A DNA stretch of 64,000 nucleotides from Paremcibacter congregatus (lineage in GTDB: Bacteria; Pseudomonadota; Alphaproteobacteria; Sphingomonadales; Emcibacteraceae): NCBI RefSeq assembly GCF_006385135.1, contig NZ_CP041025.1:3193501-3257500 (forward strand). The letters run 5' to 3'. A model generated the notes under the pieces. It was not told the DNA's origin. It did not search any database and saw nothing but the letters and a program-made list of their open reading frames with translations. Both the position numbers and the translations under genes were made by a program. Below are positions 29,026 through 37,060 of this stretch, piece after piece (position 1 is the stretch's first letter; each line of letters starts with the position of its first letter).

Positions 29026-29966
29026 CAGAAATTGTCCTCCGCGCCGCTCATCAAATGAATAAAGGCCTCCTCCAGGCCGGCCAGACGTTCTGACCACATC
29101 AGATCGGGATCATTGCGCAACGGGGCGATGGCCTTGTCCAACGCCGCCTTGTCCCGTCCGCTGACATGCAGGGCGGTGCCAAAGCGGGAAACCTGTTCCA
29201 CTCCCGGTGCGTCTTTCAGTTGCGCCGCCGCCGCTTTCAAACCCTTGCCTTCCGCCCGCCAGGTATAAAGCCCGACCCTTTGCGCGATCTCGGTTGAAGG
29301 CGCGTCAATCAGCTTCTTGCCATAGGCGATATACACTATGTAATCGCATTGCACGGCCTCATCCATATAATGAGTCGACACCAGAATCGTCACCCCCTTG
29401 TCGGCCAGTTCATGAATGGTGTCCCAGAATTCCCGCCGCGCCTTGGGGTCCACCCCGGCCGTCGGTTCGTCTAGCAACAACAGCTTCGGGTCATGAATCA
29501 TACAGGCCGCCAGCGCCAGCCTCTGCTTCCAGCCTCCGGACAGAGACCCGGCCAACTGATGCGACCGCCCCGCCAGCCCCAGATCTTCCAGCGCCGCCTG
29601 AACCCGCCGCTGTCGGTCCTTTACCTGAAACATACGGGCGATGAAGTCCAGGTTTTCGCCAATGGTCAGGTCCGCCCACAAGGAGAACTTCTGGGTCATA
29701 TAACCGACCTCGGCCTTGATTTGTTCCGGCTGATGCACCACATCCCACCCCAGACAGCTTCCCTCACCTGCATCCGGGGTAAGCAACCCGCAAACCATGC
29801 GGATTGTCGTGGTCTTGCCTGACCCGTTGGGCCCGAGGAAGCCATATACCGCGCCTTTCGGCACCGTGAGGTCAAAGTTATCAACCACCGTCCGCCCGTC
29901 AAATATCTTGGTCAGGCCCCGAACATCAATGACAGTCTCGGTCGGCATTTTTGCCCCGCCTGTCAC
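29025..29966 (-). CDS. ABC transporter ATP-binding protein
   Basis: Single ABC domain of 313 residues: Walker A GPNGSGKTTT, signature LSGGW, Walker B LLLLDEPTAGVD and the switch His (STHYMDEA). It has the C-terminal extension seen in drug-export ATPases. The GTG at 29966 overlaps the stop codon of the adaptor gene by four bases (GTGA), which suggests coupling; an ATG at 29948 is the other possible start. In E. coli YbhF the two ABC domains are fused; here there is one. Confidence 0.92.
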   Translation of the reverse strand: MTGGAKMPTETVIDVRGLTKIFDGRTVVDNFDLTVPKGAVYGFLGPNGSGKTTTIRMVCGLLTPDAGEGSCLGWDVVHQPEQIKAEVGYMTQKFSLWADLTIGENLDFIARMFQVKDRQRRVQAALEDLGLAGRSHQLAGSLSGGWKQRLALAACMIHDPKLLLLDEPTAGVDPKARREFWDTIHELADKGVTILVSTHYMDEAVQCDYIVYIAYGKKLIDAPSTEIAQRVGLYTWRAEGKGLKAAAAQLKDAPGVEQVSRFGTALHVSGRDKAALDKAIAPLRNDPDLMWSERLAGLEEAFIHLMSGAEDNF

Positions 29967-30904
29967 GGCAGAATTCCTTCAACCGGCTGACCATTGAGAA
30001 ATTTATCCGGGTGATCAGGCGTGACTTCAAACATATAAACCAGCTTCGCCCGTTCCTTTTCGGTAAAGATAATCGGCGGGGTAAATTCCGCCTCATGGGC
30101 GATGAAGGTAATCTTGCCCTGCAAACCGGCCGGGCAATTGTCGCAGTACAGATCCATCACCCCGCCCGGATGCACCCGGGGCAACATCTTTTCCGGAACA
30201 AAGAAACGAATGCGCATCTGCCCCGGCGGCAAAAGAGACAACACCGGCTGCGCGGGACCTGCGGCTTCACCCTGCCGGCGAAATATTTCCTCAACCCGGC
30301 CCGCCACTGGCGCCTGTACCGTCCGGTCCTCCAGAGCAATTTGCGCCTGACGCACGGCGGCCTCCAGACGCACCACATCCCGTTCGGCGGCGGCGATAAC
30401 GTCTTCCCGTGCCGGCAGCCGCACCAGATCAAGCCGCGATTGCGCCTCGGTCACCCGCGCCCTGGCGGCATCCCGGGTCGCCCGATCCTGATCCAGACGG
30501 GCGACGGGCACAACGCCGCGCGCCACCAGATCCTGACTTCTCTGAAAACTCTGTTCCGCCAAGATCAATGCCGCCCTGGTTTCGGCGAGATTTTCCTGCG
30601 CCGCGCGAATTTCTTCTGGCCGCCCGCCTTTGCGGAGATTGGCAAGCTGGGCCGCGCTGGCCTGCCGCGCCGCAATTCCTTCCTCAAGACGCGCCGTGGC
30701 CTCTGCCGTATCCAGGTGAAACAACACCGTACCGGCCGCCACCCGGTCACCCTCCCTGACCGTGACCTGCTGCAGAATACCAGACGTCCGGGGCGCCAGA
30801 TTCAGAGAGTGGCCTTCCACATACCCCTGCAAAACAGTCTGCGGGGCATCATCGCCACACGCCGCCAGGGCAAGAGCCAAAAGACCTAAAATGATCTGAC
30901 GCAT
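29963..30904 (-). CDS. HlyD-family periplasmic adaptor, lipoprotein
   Basis: Membrane-fusion protein of 313 residues. It starts with a lipoprotein signal (LALALAAC, Cys16), so it is anchored in the inner membrane by lipid. It then has the split biotinyl-lipoyl domain (GILQQVTVREGDRVAAG ... IQALE-type second half around APVAGRVEEIFRRQGE) around a long coiled-coil hairpin (about residues 75-185). It should bridge the ABC permease to an outer-membrane channel, which is not encoded here. Start overlaps the TetR stop codon (TGATG). Confidence 0.92.
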   Translation of the reverse strand: MRQIILGLLALALAACGDDAPQTVLQGYVEGHSLNLAPRTSGILQQVTVREGDRVAAGTVLFHLDTAEATARLEEGIAARQASAAQLANLRKGGRPEEIRAAQENLAETRAALILAEQSFQRSQDLVARGVVPVARLDQDRATRDAARARVTEAQSRLDLVRLPAREDVIAAAERDVVRLEAAVRQAQIALEDRTVQAPVAGRVEEIFRRQGEAAGPAQPVLSLLPPGQMRIRFFVPEKMLPRVHPGGVMDLYCDNCPAGLQGKITFIAHEAEFTPPIIFTEKERAKLVYMFEVTPDHPDKFLNGQPVEGILP

Positions 30905-31635
30905 CAGTTCTTCTCCTTTTCCGCCACAATACCGTTCAGGAACAGATCAAGGTGAGACTGCGTAATCTCTTCCGGCGAAAGCGGATCTTCGTCAGACCGC
31001 AGAAACACCCCGTTCCAGATCAACTGTAACAGAATGACGCCAATAAAAGAGCGCACGGCAATATGCGGCGTCACATTTCTTCTGAATTCCCCATTTTCAA
31101 TACCCCGCGCGATCACACCCTCGACCGCCTGCATCACCACCTCGACCACGTCCGCTCGATACCGGTGCACCAGTTCGGGAAAATTTCCGGCCTCGGCGAT
31201 AATTAACAGCGGCATGGCGCTCACCTTGGAATCCACCGTGCGTTGCGCCGCCATCTGCAACATCATTCGCAACATATCGGCCGCGCTGACAGACATATCC
31301 GCAGCCGGCGCCGACAGCATCTGAGCAGCCATCTGCTGCAGACCCATGGCGATCGGTTTAACCGTTCTTTCCACCAAGGCCTGCAACATGGCTTCCTTAC
31401 TGTCAAAATAGAGATATACCGTGCCCTTGGACAGACCGGCATGCCGGGCGATGTCTTCAATGCGCGCCCCGGAAAATCCCCGCGTGCGAAACTCGATCAA
31501 GGCCCCGTCCAGAATAGCCTCTGGTCGTTCTTCCGGCTTGCGGCGCCATCGCGGCGCATCCGGGCGTCCCCCTGCGGGAGAAGATGCCTCTGTTGGTGGT
31601 TTCTTTCTTGGTTCGGCAGGCTTGCGTAAGGTCAT
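30904..31635 (-). CDS. TetR-family repressor of the efflux operon
   Basis: Regulator of 243 residues. A basic, proline-rich N-terminal arm (about 40 residues) precedes the TetR helix-turn-helix (ARIEDIARHAGLSKGTVYLY followed by FDSKEAML). The C-terminal ligand domain is divergent, as usual. ATG at 31635 has AGGAG 9 bases upstream; a longer in-frame reading upstream would cross the operator and was rejected. As first gene of the efflux operon, with a palindrome directly upstream, it probably represses its own operon, like E. coli YbiH. Confidence 0.91.
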   Translation of the reverse strand: MTLRKPAEPRKKPPTEASSPAGGRPDAPRWRRKPEERPEAILDGALIEFRTRGFSGARIEDIARHAGLSKGTVYLYFDSKEAMLQALVERTVKPIAMGLQQMAAQMLSAPAADMSVSAADMLRMMLQMAAQRTVDSKVSAMPLLIIAEAGNFPELVHRYRADVVEVVMQAVEGVIARGIENGEFRRNVTPHIAVRSFIGVILLQLIWNGVFLRSDEDPLSPEEITQSHLDLFLNGIVAEKEKN

Positions 31636-31654
31636 GTTATCGCGACTCCTTTTA

Positions 31655-31680
31655 TTAATAAATAACCAGTCATTTATTAA
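31655..31680. promoter_or_regulatory. TetR operator candidate
   Basis: TTAATAAAT (31655-31663) and ATTTATTAA (31672-31680) are perfect 9-base arms around AACCAGTC, 20 bases before the repressor start. Position and symmetry fit autorepression. Confidence 0.65.
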
Positions 31681-31932
31681 ATTGCAAGAAGAATCCTTTG
31701 CCCTGTCTTCGGGAAACGATGCCCGGCTCCCTCTAACCGGCATATTTCCGGACAAAAAAACTGGTGAACAGACCGGAAAATCACGATTATTTTCCTTAAG
31801 GTAACCATTTGCCAGATATGAAAAATATGGTTTCCCGCCGAGAATCATGCTATAAAGGATCATTATTCCTCTTGCATTTGTCGGAGAGGGTGTATTAGCT
31901 TCAAAGGAAAAAAGCAGCAGCGGGAGGCTACT

Positions 31933-32583
31933 GTGTCAGGCTACAAAACCGACAACAAATTGGGGGATACTTCACATAATGCCGATCAGATATCGTCTAT
32001 CGACACGTCCCCTGCCGCCACGCTGGAAAGCATGTCTATTCCCCTGCAGCGGAACCGTTTCCTGACAGAAGTCTATTATAATTGCCAGACAGATCTCTGT
32101 GCCTATATCCGCAAAACTTTTGGCGGCGGCCCCCCCGACCCAGAAGATGTGGTGCAAACCGCCTTTTGTAAGTTCGCCGCTCTGGAAGACCCCTACGCCA
32201 TACGTAACCCGCATGCGTTTCTGCTCACCACAGCCCGCAACATCATATTCGATCACCATAAAAAAGCAAAAACCCGCAACAATCACTTGCGGCAGGTGGC
32301 GGAAGATCGCGCCGCCGAATTCAGGCTTTTCGACGATTTGACCCCCGAACGCGTCATATTGGGGAAAGAGGAATGTGACATTTTGCGACGGGCCCTGAAA
32401 AACATGTCGAAGAAAAGACGCGAGCTATTGCTCTTGCATCGCGTTCATGGCATGTCATATGTTGACTTGGCCAAGCGGACCGGCTTGTCCCAAACCACAG
32501 TGAAATATCATGTCGCCATGGCGTTTTCAGAGTGTCTGTCCGCCATGGATGATGCCGGGATCGGACCCGGAAACGAGGATTGA
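31933..32583 (+). CDS. ECF sigma factor, FecI type
   Basis: Sigma factor of 216 residues with region 2 (LCAYIRKTFGGGPPDPEDVV, then QTAFCKFAAL) and region 4 helix-turn-helix (GMSYVDLAKRTGLSQTTVKYHV). The first 40 residues are an unusual polar extension. The start is a GTG at 31933 backed by GGGAGG; no better ATG exists until far inside region 2. It is followed after three bases by a FecR-like gene and then by a TonB receptor with a signalling domain, the classic cell-surface signalling set. Confidence 0.91.
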   Translation: MSGYKTDNKLGDTSHNADQISSIDTSPAATLESMSIPLQRNRFLTEVYYNCQTDLCAYIRKTFGGGPPDPEDVVQTAFCKFAALEDPYAIRNPHAFLLTTARNIIFDHHKKAKTRNNHLRQVAEDRAAEFRLFDDLTPERVILGKEECDILRRALKNMSKKRRELLLLHRVHGMSYVDLAKRTGLSQTTVKYHVAMAFSECLSAMDDAGIGPGNED

Positions 32584-32586
32584 TAT

Positions 32587-33717
32587 ATGGCGTTTATGAT
32601 GGCTGACAATATGACCGTGAAGGAACAGGCGGCGCTGTGGATCGTGCATTTATCATCCGAGCCCCCCAGTCCCCAGGACCGGCGTGACTTTGACGCCTGG
32701 CTGGCGAAGGACCCGGCCAACCGGGCAGAATATGATCGCGCCCGACGACTGTGGGCCGGATTGAGCGGTGCCGAGGGACTGGCCGATCTGGTCGATACGC
32801 CCGATATCGCCGTGTCTGATTTTCCGTCCGAGCAAACCGGGGCCGCCGCGGCACAACAATCTCTGCACCTCCAGAGTGTGAAAAATTCTGGCGGTTTCCG
32901 CCGCGTGATGAGTGCGGCAGCAGCGCTTTTCCTGCTGATCATGACATCTCTTCTTATTCTGCAGGACACCACATTTTTCTCAGGCGGCACAGTGCACGCC
33001 ACGGAGATTTCGGAAATTCGCGATGTTGTTCTGCCGGACGGCAGCCGGGTGACGCTCGGGGCGAAATCAATGATCCGTACAGATTTCACCGATACGGAAC
33101 GGCGGGTGACCCTGGCCCAGGGCGAGGCCTTCTTCGCGGTTGAAAAAGATCCCGCCCGCCCCTTTATCGTCACCGCCGGCGATACCCGTGTCCGGGTGGT
33201 TGGCACAAAATTTGATATGCGGCACGGGGTGGGCGAAGTCAAAGTCACTGTGCTCGAAGGTATTGTCGAAGTCGACAGGGTTCCGGCCACGCCATCGGCC
33301 CTGACAAAGCAGGCGACAGCCAATGTTTCCCCGCAGCCTTCCCCGTCCGACCCGCCCGGGACAGAGGAAAGCCACTTGCGTACGAATGTTCTCACCGCCG
33401 GTCAGGAAATCATTGCCGCCGTCCGCGGGTCTTCCTTTATCCGCGAATTGCCGTCCCAGAAAATAGGCGTCTGGCGTTCCGGACGACTGGTATACGCGGA
33501 TGAAACGTTGCGGGAAGTTGTCGCCGACGCCAACCGCTATTACCGCAAGGAAATTCGCCTGGCCTCAACCGACCTCGGGGAACTGCGGATTACAGCGTCC
33601 TTTCGCGCCGAACAGATAGAACAGATGATCCGTAGCCTGATCGCCGCCTATGGGCTGGAAGCCGATCAGCGCGATGGCGAGGTCATCCTGCGGCGCAAGC
33701 AAGCCAACCCGGCCTGA
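32587..33717 (+). CDS. FecR-family anti-sigma regulator
   Basis: Inner-membrane protein of 376 residues. A cytoplasmic N-terminal domain (AALWIVHLSSEPPSPQDRRD region, binds sigma) is followed by one membrane helix (about residues 103-123, AAALFLLIMTSLLIL) and the periplasmic FecR domain (VVLPDGSRVTLGAKS, then VTLAQGEAFFAVEKD and VRVVGTKFDMR). The last 80 residues resemble the STN-like fold. In FecIR systems this protein relays ligand binding by the receptor to the sigma factor. It is 3 bases after the sigma factor gene. Confidence 0.91.
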   Translation: MAFMMADNMTVKEQAALWIVHLSSEPPSPQDRRDFDAWLAKDPANRAEYDRARRLWAGLSGAEGLADLVDTPDIAVSDFPSEQTGAAAAQQSLHLQSVKNSGGFRRVMSAAAALFLLIMTSLLILQDTTFFSGGTVHATEISEIRDVVLPDGSRVTLGAKSMIRTDFTDTERRVTLAQGEAFFAVEKDPARPFIVTAGDTRVRVVGTKFDMRHGVGEVKVTVLEGIVEVDRVPATPSALTKQATANVSPQPSPSDPPGTEESHLRTNVLTAGQEIIAAVRGSSFIRELPSQKIGVWRSGRLVYADETLREVVADANRYYRKEIRLASTDLGELRITASFRAEQIEQMIRSLIAAYGLEADQRDGEVILRRKQANPA

Positions 33718-33851
33718 TCATCAGATCAGCCGCGCAAGCGATGCAACCGGTAAAATTTATTTATTTCTGGACTATTCTTTAACCTGATTTATTTCGCGGC
33801 GTTTTTTGCAGATGTTTAGACGATTGCATCTAGCCATGCGTCATTCCCGTA

Positions 33852-33879
33852 CAGCGCCATGAAAAAAGAACTGGCGCTG
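33852..33879. other. Hairpin upstream of STN-type receptor gene
   Basis: CAGCGCCA (33852-33859) and TGGCGCTG (33872-33879) are perfect 8-base arms around 12 bases, 80 bases before the receptor start in the gap after fecR. Possible weak terminator, mRNA-processing or regulatory structure. Confidence 0.4.
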
Positions 33880-33958
33880 CATGGCGTGCCCTCTGCGGCG
33901 CGATGCCTTTTGCGGGTTCACGTCATGACATCTTTAGAAAAGAATAGGGAAGAAAATA

Positions 33959-36709
33959 ATGGAAAATGGAATAAAAAAGATCGCATCTGGACCCAGAATG
34001 AGATCAAAATTCCTTGGCGCGGTTTCAGCGGTCGTCCTCTCGATGACACCATATGGTGTCAGCGCACAGGCCGAAGAAGCCAGCCAGAAAATTGACATCG
34101 GCGCCCAGTCCTTACAGAGCGCTTTACTGAAATTCTCCGAACAGACCGATATTGTCGTCGTCGCCCCAAGCGCCCTGGTCAAAAACAAGACGGCCCCGAA
34201 AGTGGTCGGCAACCTGCCACCTTATCAGGCCCTGTCCCGGCTTCTTGTCGGGTCCGGCCTGAAATATGCCCGGGGCGCAGATGGTGAAATCACCATCGTA
34301 TCCAGCGCCGATCAGATTGGAATTGCCGCAAACGCATCTTCTACCCAACTGGCCATGTATCAAAATTCAGAACAACAAAATGACGCCACGTCAAACTCAC
34401 AAGACCAGGCAGTCAGGCAGACCGGGAACAGCCAGGAAGAAGAAGATCTGATGGAGCTCCAGGAGATCATCGTCACCGGCTCCCACATCCGCGGTGCGGG
34501 CGCAGTAGGGTCCAAGGTTTTTACCTATGACCGTAGCGAGATTGACCTTCAGGGTTTTGCCACCCTGCCTGATTTCATGCGTAGCCTGCCGCAGAACTTT
34601 AATGGGGGCTTTAGCGAAAGCACCGCCGCCCAATTTGGTGGTTCCTCCGCAGCGTCACGTGGGAATCTGGTCATGGGCAGTGGGGTAAACCTGCGGGGCC
34701 TTGGCAATACATCAACCCTGGTTTTACTGGACGGCCAACGCCTGTCTCCTGCTGGGTCCGATGGCAGTTTTGTCGATATTTCGATGATTCCACTCGCCGC
34801 CATTGAAAGCATCGAAGTCCTGGCCGACGGGGCCTCCGCGACCTACGGCTCTGATGCTGTCGGCGGGGTGGTGAATTATAAAGTTCGCAAAGATTATGAT
34901 GGCGCAGAAACCCGTATGCGGTATGGTTTCGCCACGCAGGGTGGGCTGGAAGAAATTCAGGTGGGACAGACATTTGGTCGCGCCTGGGATGATGGACATG
35001 CGCTGATTACCGGTGAATATGGCAGCCGGGATGCCTTAGACGCCAAAGACCGCCCGTTCTCAGAAGACGCTCCCGAATTTAACCACCTCCTACCCGAACA
35101 TGAGCGCTATAGCATTTTCGCAACCGGTGGTCAGAAGTTGGCCGATAATCTGGAAGTTTCCACCAAGGCCTACTTCAGCCGCAGGGACAGTGCGCGCCTG
35201 GTTAACCAGCCACGCCCTGCTCCCCTTCCGCCCGCTATTCCCTTTTCGAGTCTAACCTCCGCCACCAAGCAGTATGGCGGCACCTTGGGAGTGACCGTTG
35301 ACCTCGGAGACACCATCAATAATGACTGGCGCATCAAGGTCGTTGGCGGCTACAACCGCCTTGATACCAACATTGAAACTTTCGAGTTTGCAGCCCAGAC
35401 TGTAACAGGAACAACTATACGGGAATCCGAAACAACTTCTCTGGATGCTCTTGCAGATGGCACCATTTTTACACTTCCCGGCGGGAAGGTCAAACTGGCG
35501 GTTGGTGGACATTACAGAGAAGAGGATTTTTTCAACCCCACAGCTATGACCAGATTTGACCGTAACGTCAAAGCGGCATTTGGCGAACTGTTTGTCCCTC
35601 TTGTCGGTGAAGACAACCGGATGCCAGGTGTAGAAAAGTTGGAAGTCAGCATGGCGTTGCGCTATGAAGATTACAGTGACTTTGGTAATACAACCGATCC
35701 TAAAATTGGAGTCAAATGGTCTCCTTTCGAGGGGTTGAACTTGCGGGGTACATATAGCACTTCGTTCCGAGCTCCTTTATTGACGGAACTGGACGATAGT
35801 GCGAACTTCGCCTTCCTGCTCAACGCCACAAATGCACAAGGTGGAAGCAATGTTCTTGTCGCACTTGCTGGCGACGGGAACCCGGCCTTACAGCCTGAAT
35901 CTGCCGATATCTGGACAGCAGGATTTGACTTTTCCCCTGCAGCCCTTTCAGGACTTAATGTGAGTGCAACCTATTTCAGCATAGAATATAAAGACAGGAT
36001 ATTAGCGCCACCTTTCATAAGTCTGTTCAGCATCCTCACAGATCCGACGTTGGCAGAGTTGATAGATCTGAATGCGCCGGATGCCGAAACTCAGGCCATG
36101 ATTGACAGGTATGGTCAGTTCAATTTTACGACATTCATTCCGCCATTACGTGATTTCTCCGATGCGGATGCCGTATTTCGTGGCTTTGTGTCCAATATCG
36201 CGAGGACGGAAACGTCAGGCATTGATTTTTCAGCCTCCTATGCTTTGGAAACAGTGGATTCCGGAACGTTCAATTTTTCCGTTGGTGGCACGTATCTCCT
36301 CGACTTTATGCAGCAAGTTACAGCCAGTGCACCGGCTCAGGATGCTTTGAATGTTATTCAAAACCCGGTTGACCTGCGGCTCAATGGTGGGGTTTCCTGG
36401 ACACTTGAAGGGTTCACAGCCAGTGTAAGGCTTAGTCATATTGATGGATATACGGACAATATCTCCGATCCCGATGGTGTTCCGGTCGATTCCTGGACCA
36501 CCACTGATTTGTCGTTGCGTTATAACACAGGTGATCGTTTCGGCGGTTGGCTGGACAATACGTCCTTCGTGGTCAGTGCCCGCAACCTGTTTGATCAGAA
36601 TCCGCCTTTTGTCCAGTCTCTTCGGCAAAACTCGGAAGTCAATTACGACCCCAACGCCCACTCTCCAGAAGGCCGGGTGTTGAGCTTTAATATTGTGAAA
36701 CAGTGGTAA
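33959..36709 (+). CDS. TonB-dependent receptor with N-terminal signalling (STN) domain
   Basis: Outer-membrane transducer of 916 residues: signal peptide (to about residue 37, GVSAQ), STN domain (about 43-115, KIDIGAQSLQSALLKFSEQT), low-complexity Gln/Asn linker, TonB-box region (ELQEIIVTGSHI), plug (LRGLGNTSTLVLLDGQRLS, then VLADGASATYGSDAVGG) and barrel. ATG at 33959 has AGGGAAG upstream. Together with the sigma factor and FecR gene it should sense its own ligand. Because two lasso isopeptidases follow, the ligand is probably the lasso peptide or its metal or siderophore-like complex; such receptor/FecIR sets are known next to AtxE-type lasso loci. Confidence 0.93.
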   Translation: MENGIKKIASGPRMRSKFLGAVSAVVLSMTPYGVSAQAEEASQKIDIGAQSLQSALLKFSEQTDIVVVAPSALVKNKTAPKVVGNLPPYQALSRLLVGSGLKYARGADGEITIVSSADQIGIAANASSTQLAMYQNSEQQNDATSNSQDQAVRQTGNSQEEEDLMELQEIIVTGSHIRGAGAVGSKVFTYDRSEIDLQGFATLPDFMRSLPQNFNGGFSESTAAQFGGSSAASRGNLVMGSGVNLRGLGNTSTLVLLDGQRLSPAGSDGSFVDISMIPLAAIESIEVLADGASATYGSDAVGGVVNYKVRKDYDGAETRMRYGFATQGGLEEIQVGQTFGRAWDDGHALITGEYGSRDALDAKDRPFSEDAPEFNHLLPEHERYSIFATGGQKLADNLEVSTKAYFSRRDSARLVNQPRPAPLPPAIPFSSLTSATKQYGGTLGVTVDLGDTINNDWRIKVVGGYNRLDTNIETFEFAAQTVTGTTIRESETTSLDALADGTIFTLPGGKVKLAVGGHYREEDFFNPTAMTRFDRNVKAAFGELFVPLVGEDNRMPGVEKLEVSMALRYEDYSDFGNTTDPKIGVKWSPFEGLNLRGTYSTSFRAPLLTELDDSANFAFLLNATNAQGGSNVLVALAGDGNPALQPESADIWTAGFDFSPAALSGLNVSATYFSIEYKDRILAPPFISLFSILTDPTLAELIDLNAPDAETQAMIDRYGQFNFTTFIPPLRDFSDADAVFRGFVSNIARTETSGIDFSASYALETVDSGTFNFSVGGTYLLDFMQQVTASAPAQDALNVIQNPVDLRLNGGVSWTLEGFTASVRLSHIDGYTDNISDPDGVPVDSWTTTDLSLRYNTGDRFGGWLDNTSFVVSARNLFDQNPPFVQSLRQNSEVNYDPNAHSPEGRVLSFNIVKQW

Positions 36710-37060
36710 CTTCCTTGGCGTAACTTGATACGATCTTTTCTTGAAGGAAAGGTCGTATCATCATTCACAAAATACGTCTTCCCGGTCCCTCCGAAGGGAA
36801 GACGCCGCGAAAGCAGGGGTGCGATTCCATCCCCCCCTGCTTTCCACTTTTTAAGTCCATAAAATTTAATCATAAAAAGACGAACACCTGCACAAGCACG
36901 CCGCCACCGACATCGCCCCTGTATAACTGCCGGCTAAATTCTCGCGGTTTACCGGCAGCACACAAGGTTCAGGCAATCTTGTTACGTTAATTCTAAAAAC
37001 CAACGATCCAGTAGATACGTTTTGACAATCTTTATTCATACGAGATGACGGAATTCTGAC
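36710..37060. other. Intergenic region with three consecutive hairpins
   Basis: No gene is supported in this 351-base gap. Three stem-loops follow the receptor gene: 36727-36759 (14 pairs with some GU, loop TTGAA), 36775-36804 (CGTCTTCCC with GGGAAGACG) and 36810-36843 (ten perfect pairs). The right half (36860-37060) is AT-richer and should hold the promoter of the first isopeptidase gene; TTGACAATCTTTATTCATA near 37021 is a possible element. Confidence 0.6.
36810..36843 (+). terminator. Probable terminator after STN-type receptor gene
   Basis: AAAGCAGGGG (36810-36819) pairs perfectly with CCCCTGCTTT (36834-36843); a run of five Ts comes 5 bases later. It is the strongest of three hairpins after the receptor gene. 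Confidence 0.6.

Noticed and set aside
27898-30904. ABC operon as the missing QhpF exporter or a dedicated lasso exporter
   Set aside because: It is an ABC-2 permease/ATPase/HlyD drug-export type with its own TetR; QhpF and lasso D proteins are fused ABC exporters. A secondary role in lasso export is possible but unsupported.
33859-34095. Plus-strand 78-codon open frame before the STN receptor
   Set aside because: Starts inside a hairpin arm, has no good ribosome-binding site and overlaps the signal peptide region of the receptor in another frame.
36810-36843. Resemblance to a tRNA T-arm (GGTGCGATTCC inside a stem)
   Set aside because: No acceptor, D or anticodon arms can be drawn and the loop does not have the TTCRA pattern.
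36643-36873. Minus-strand 76-codon open frame after the STN receptor
   Set aside because: No ribosome-binding site, overlaps three hairpins and the receptor's coding end, and the composition follows the stems.
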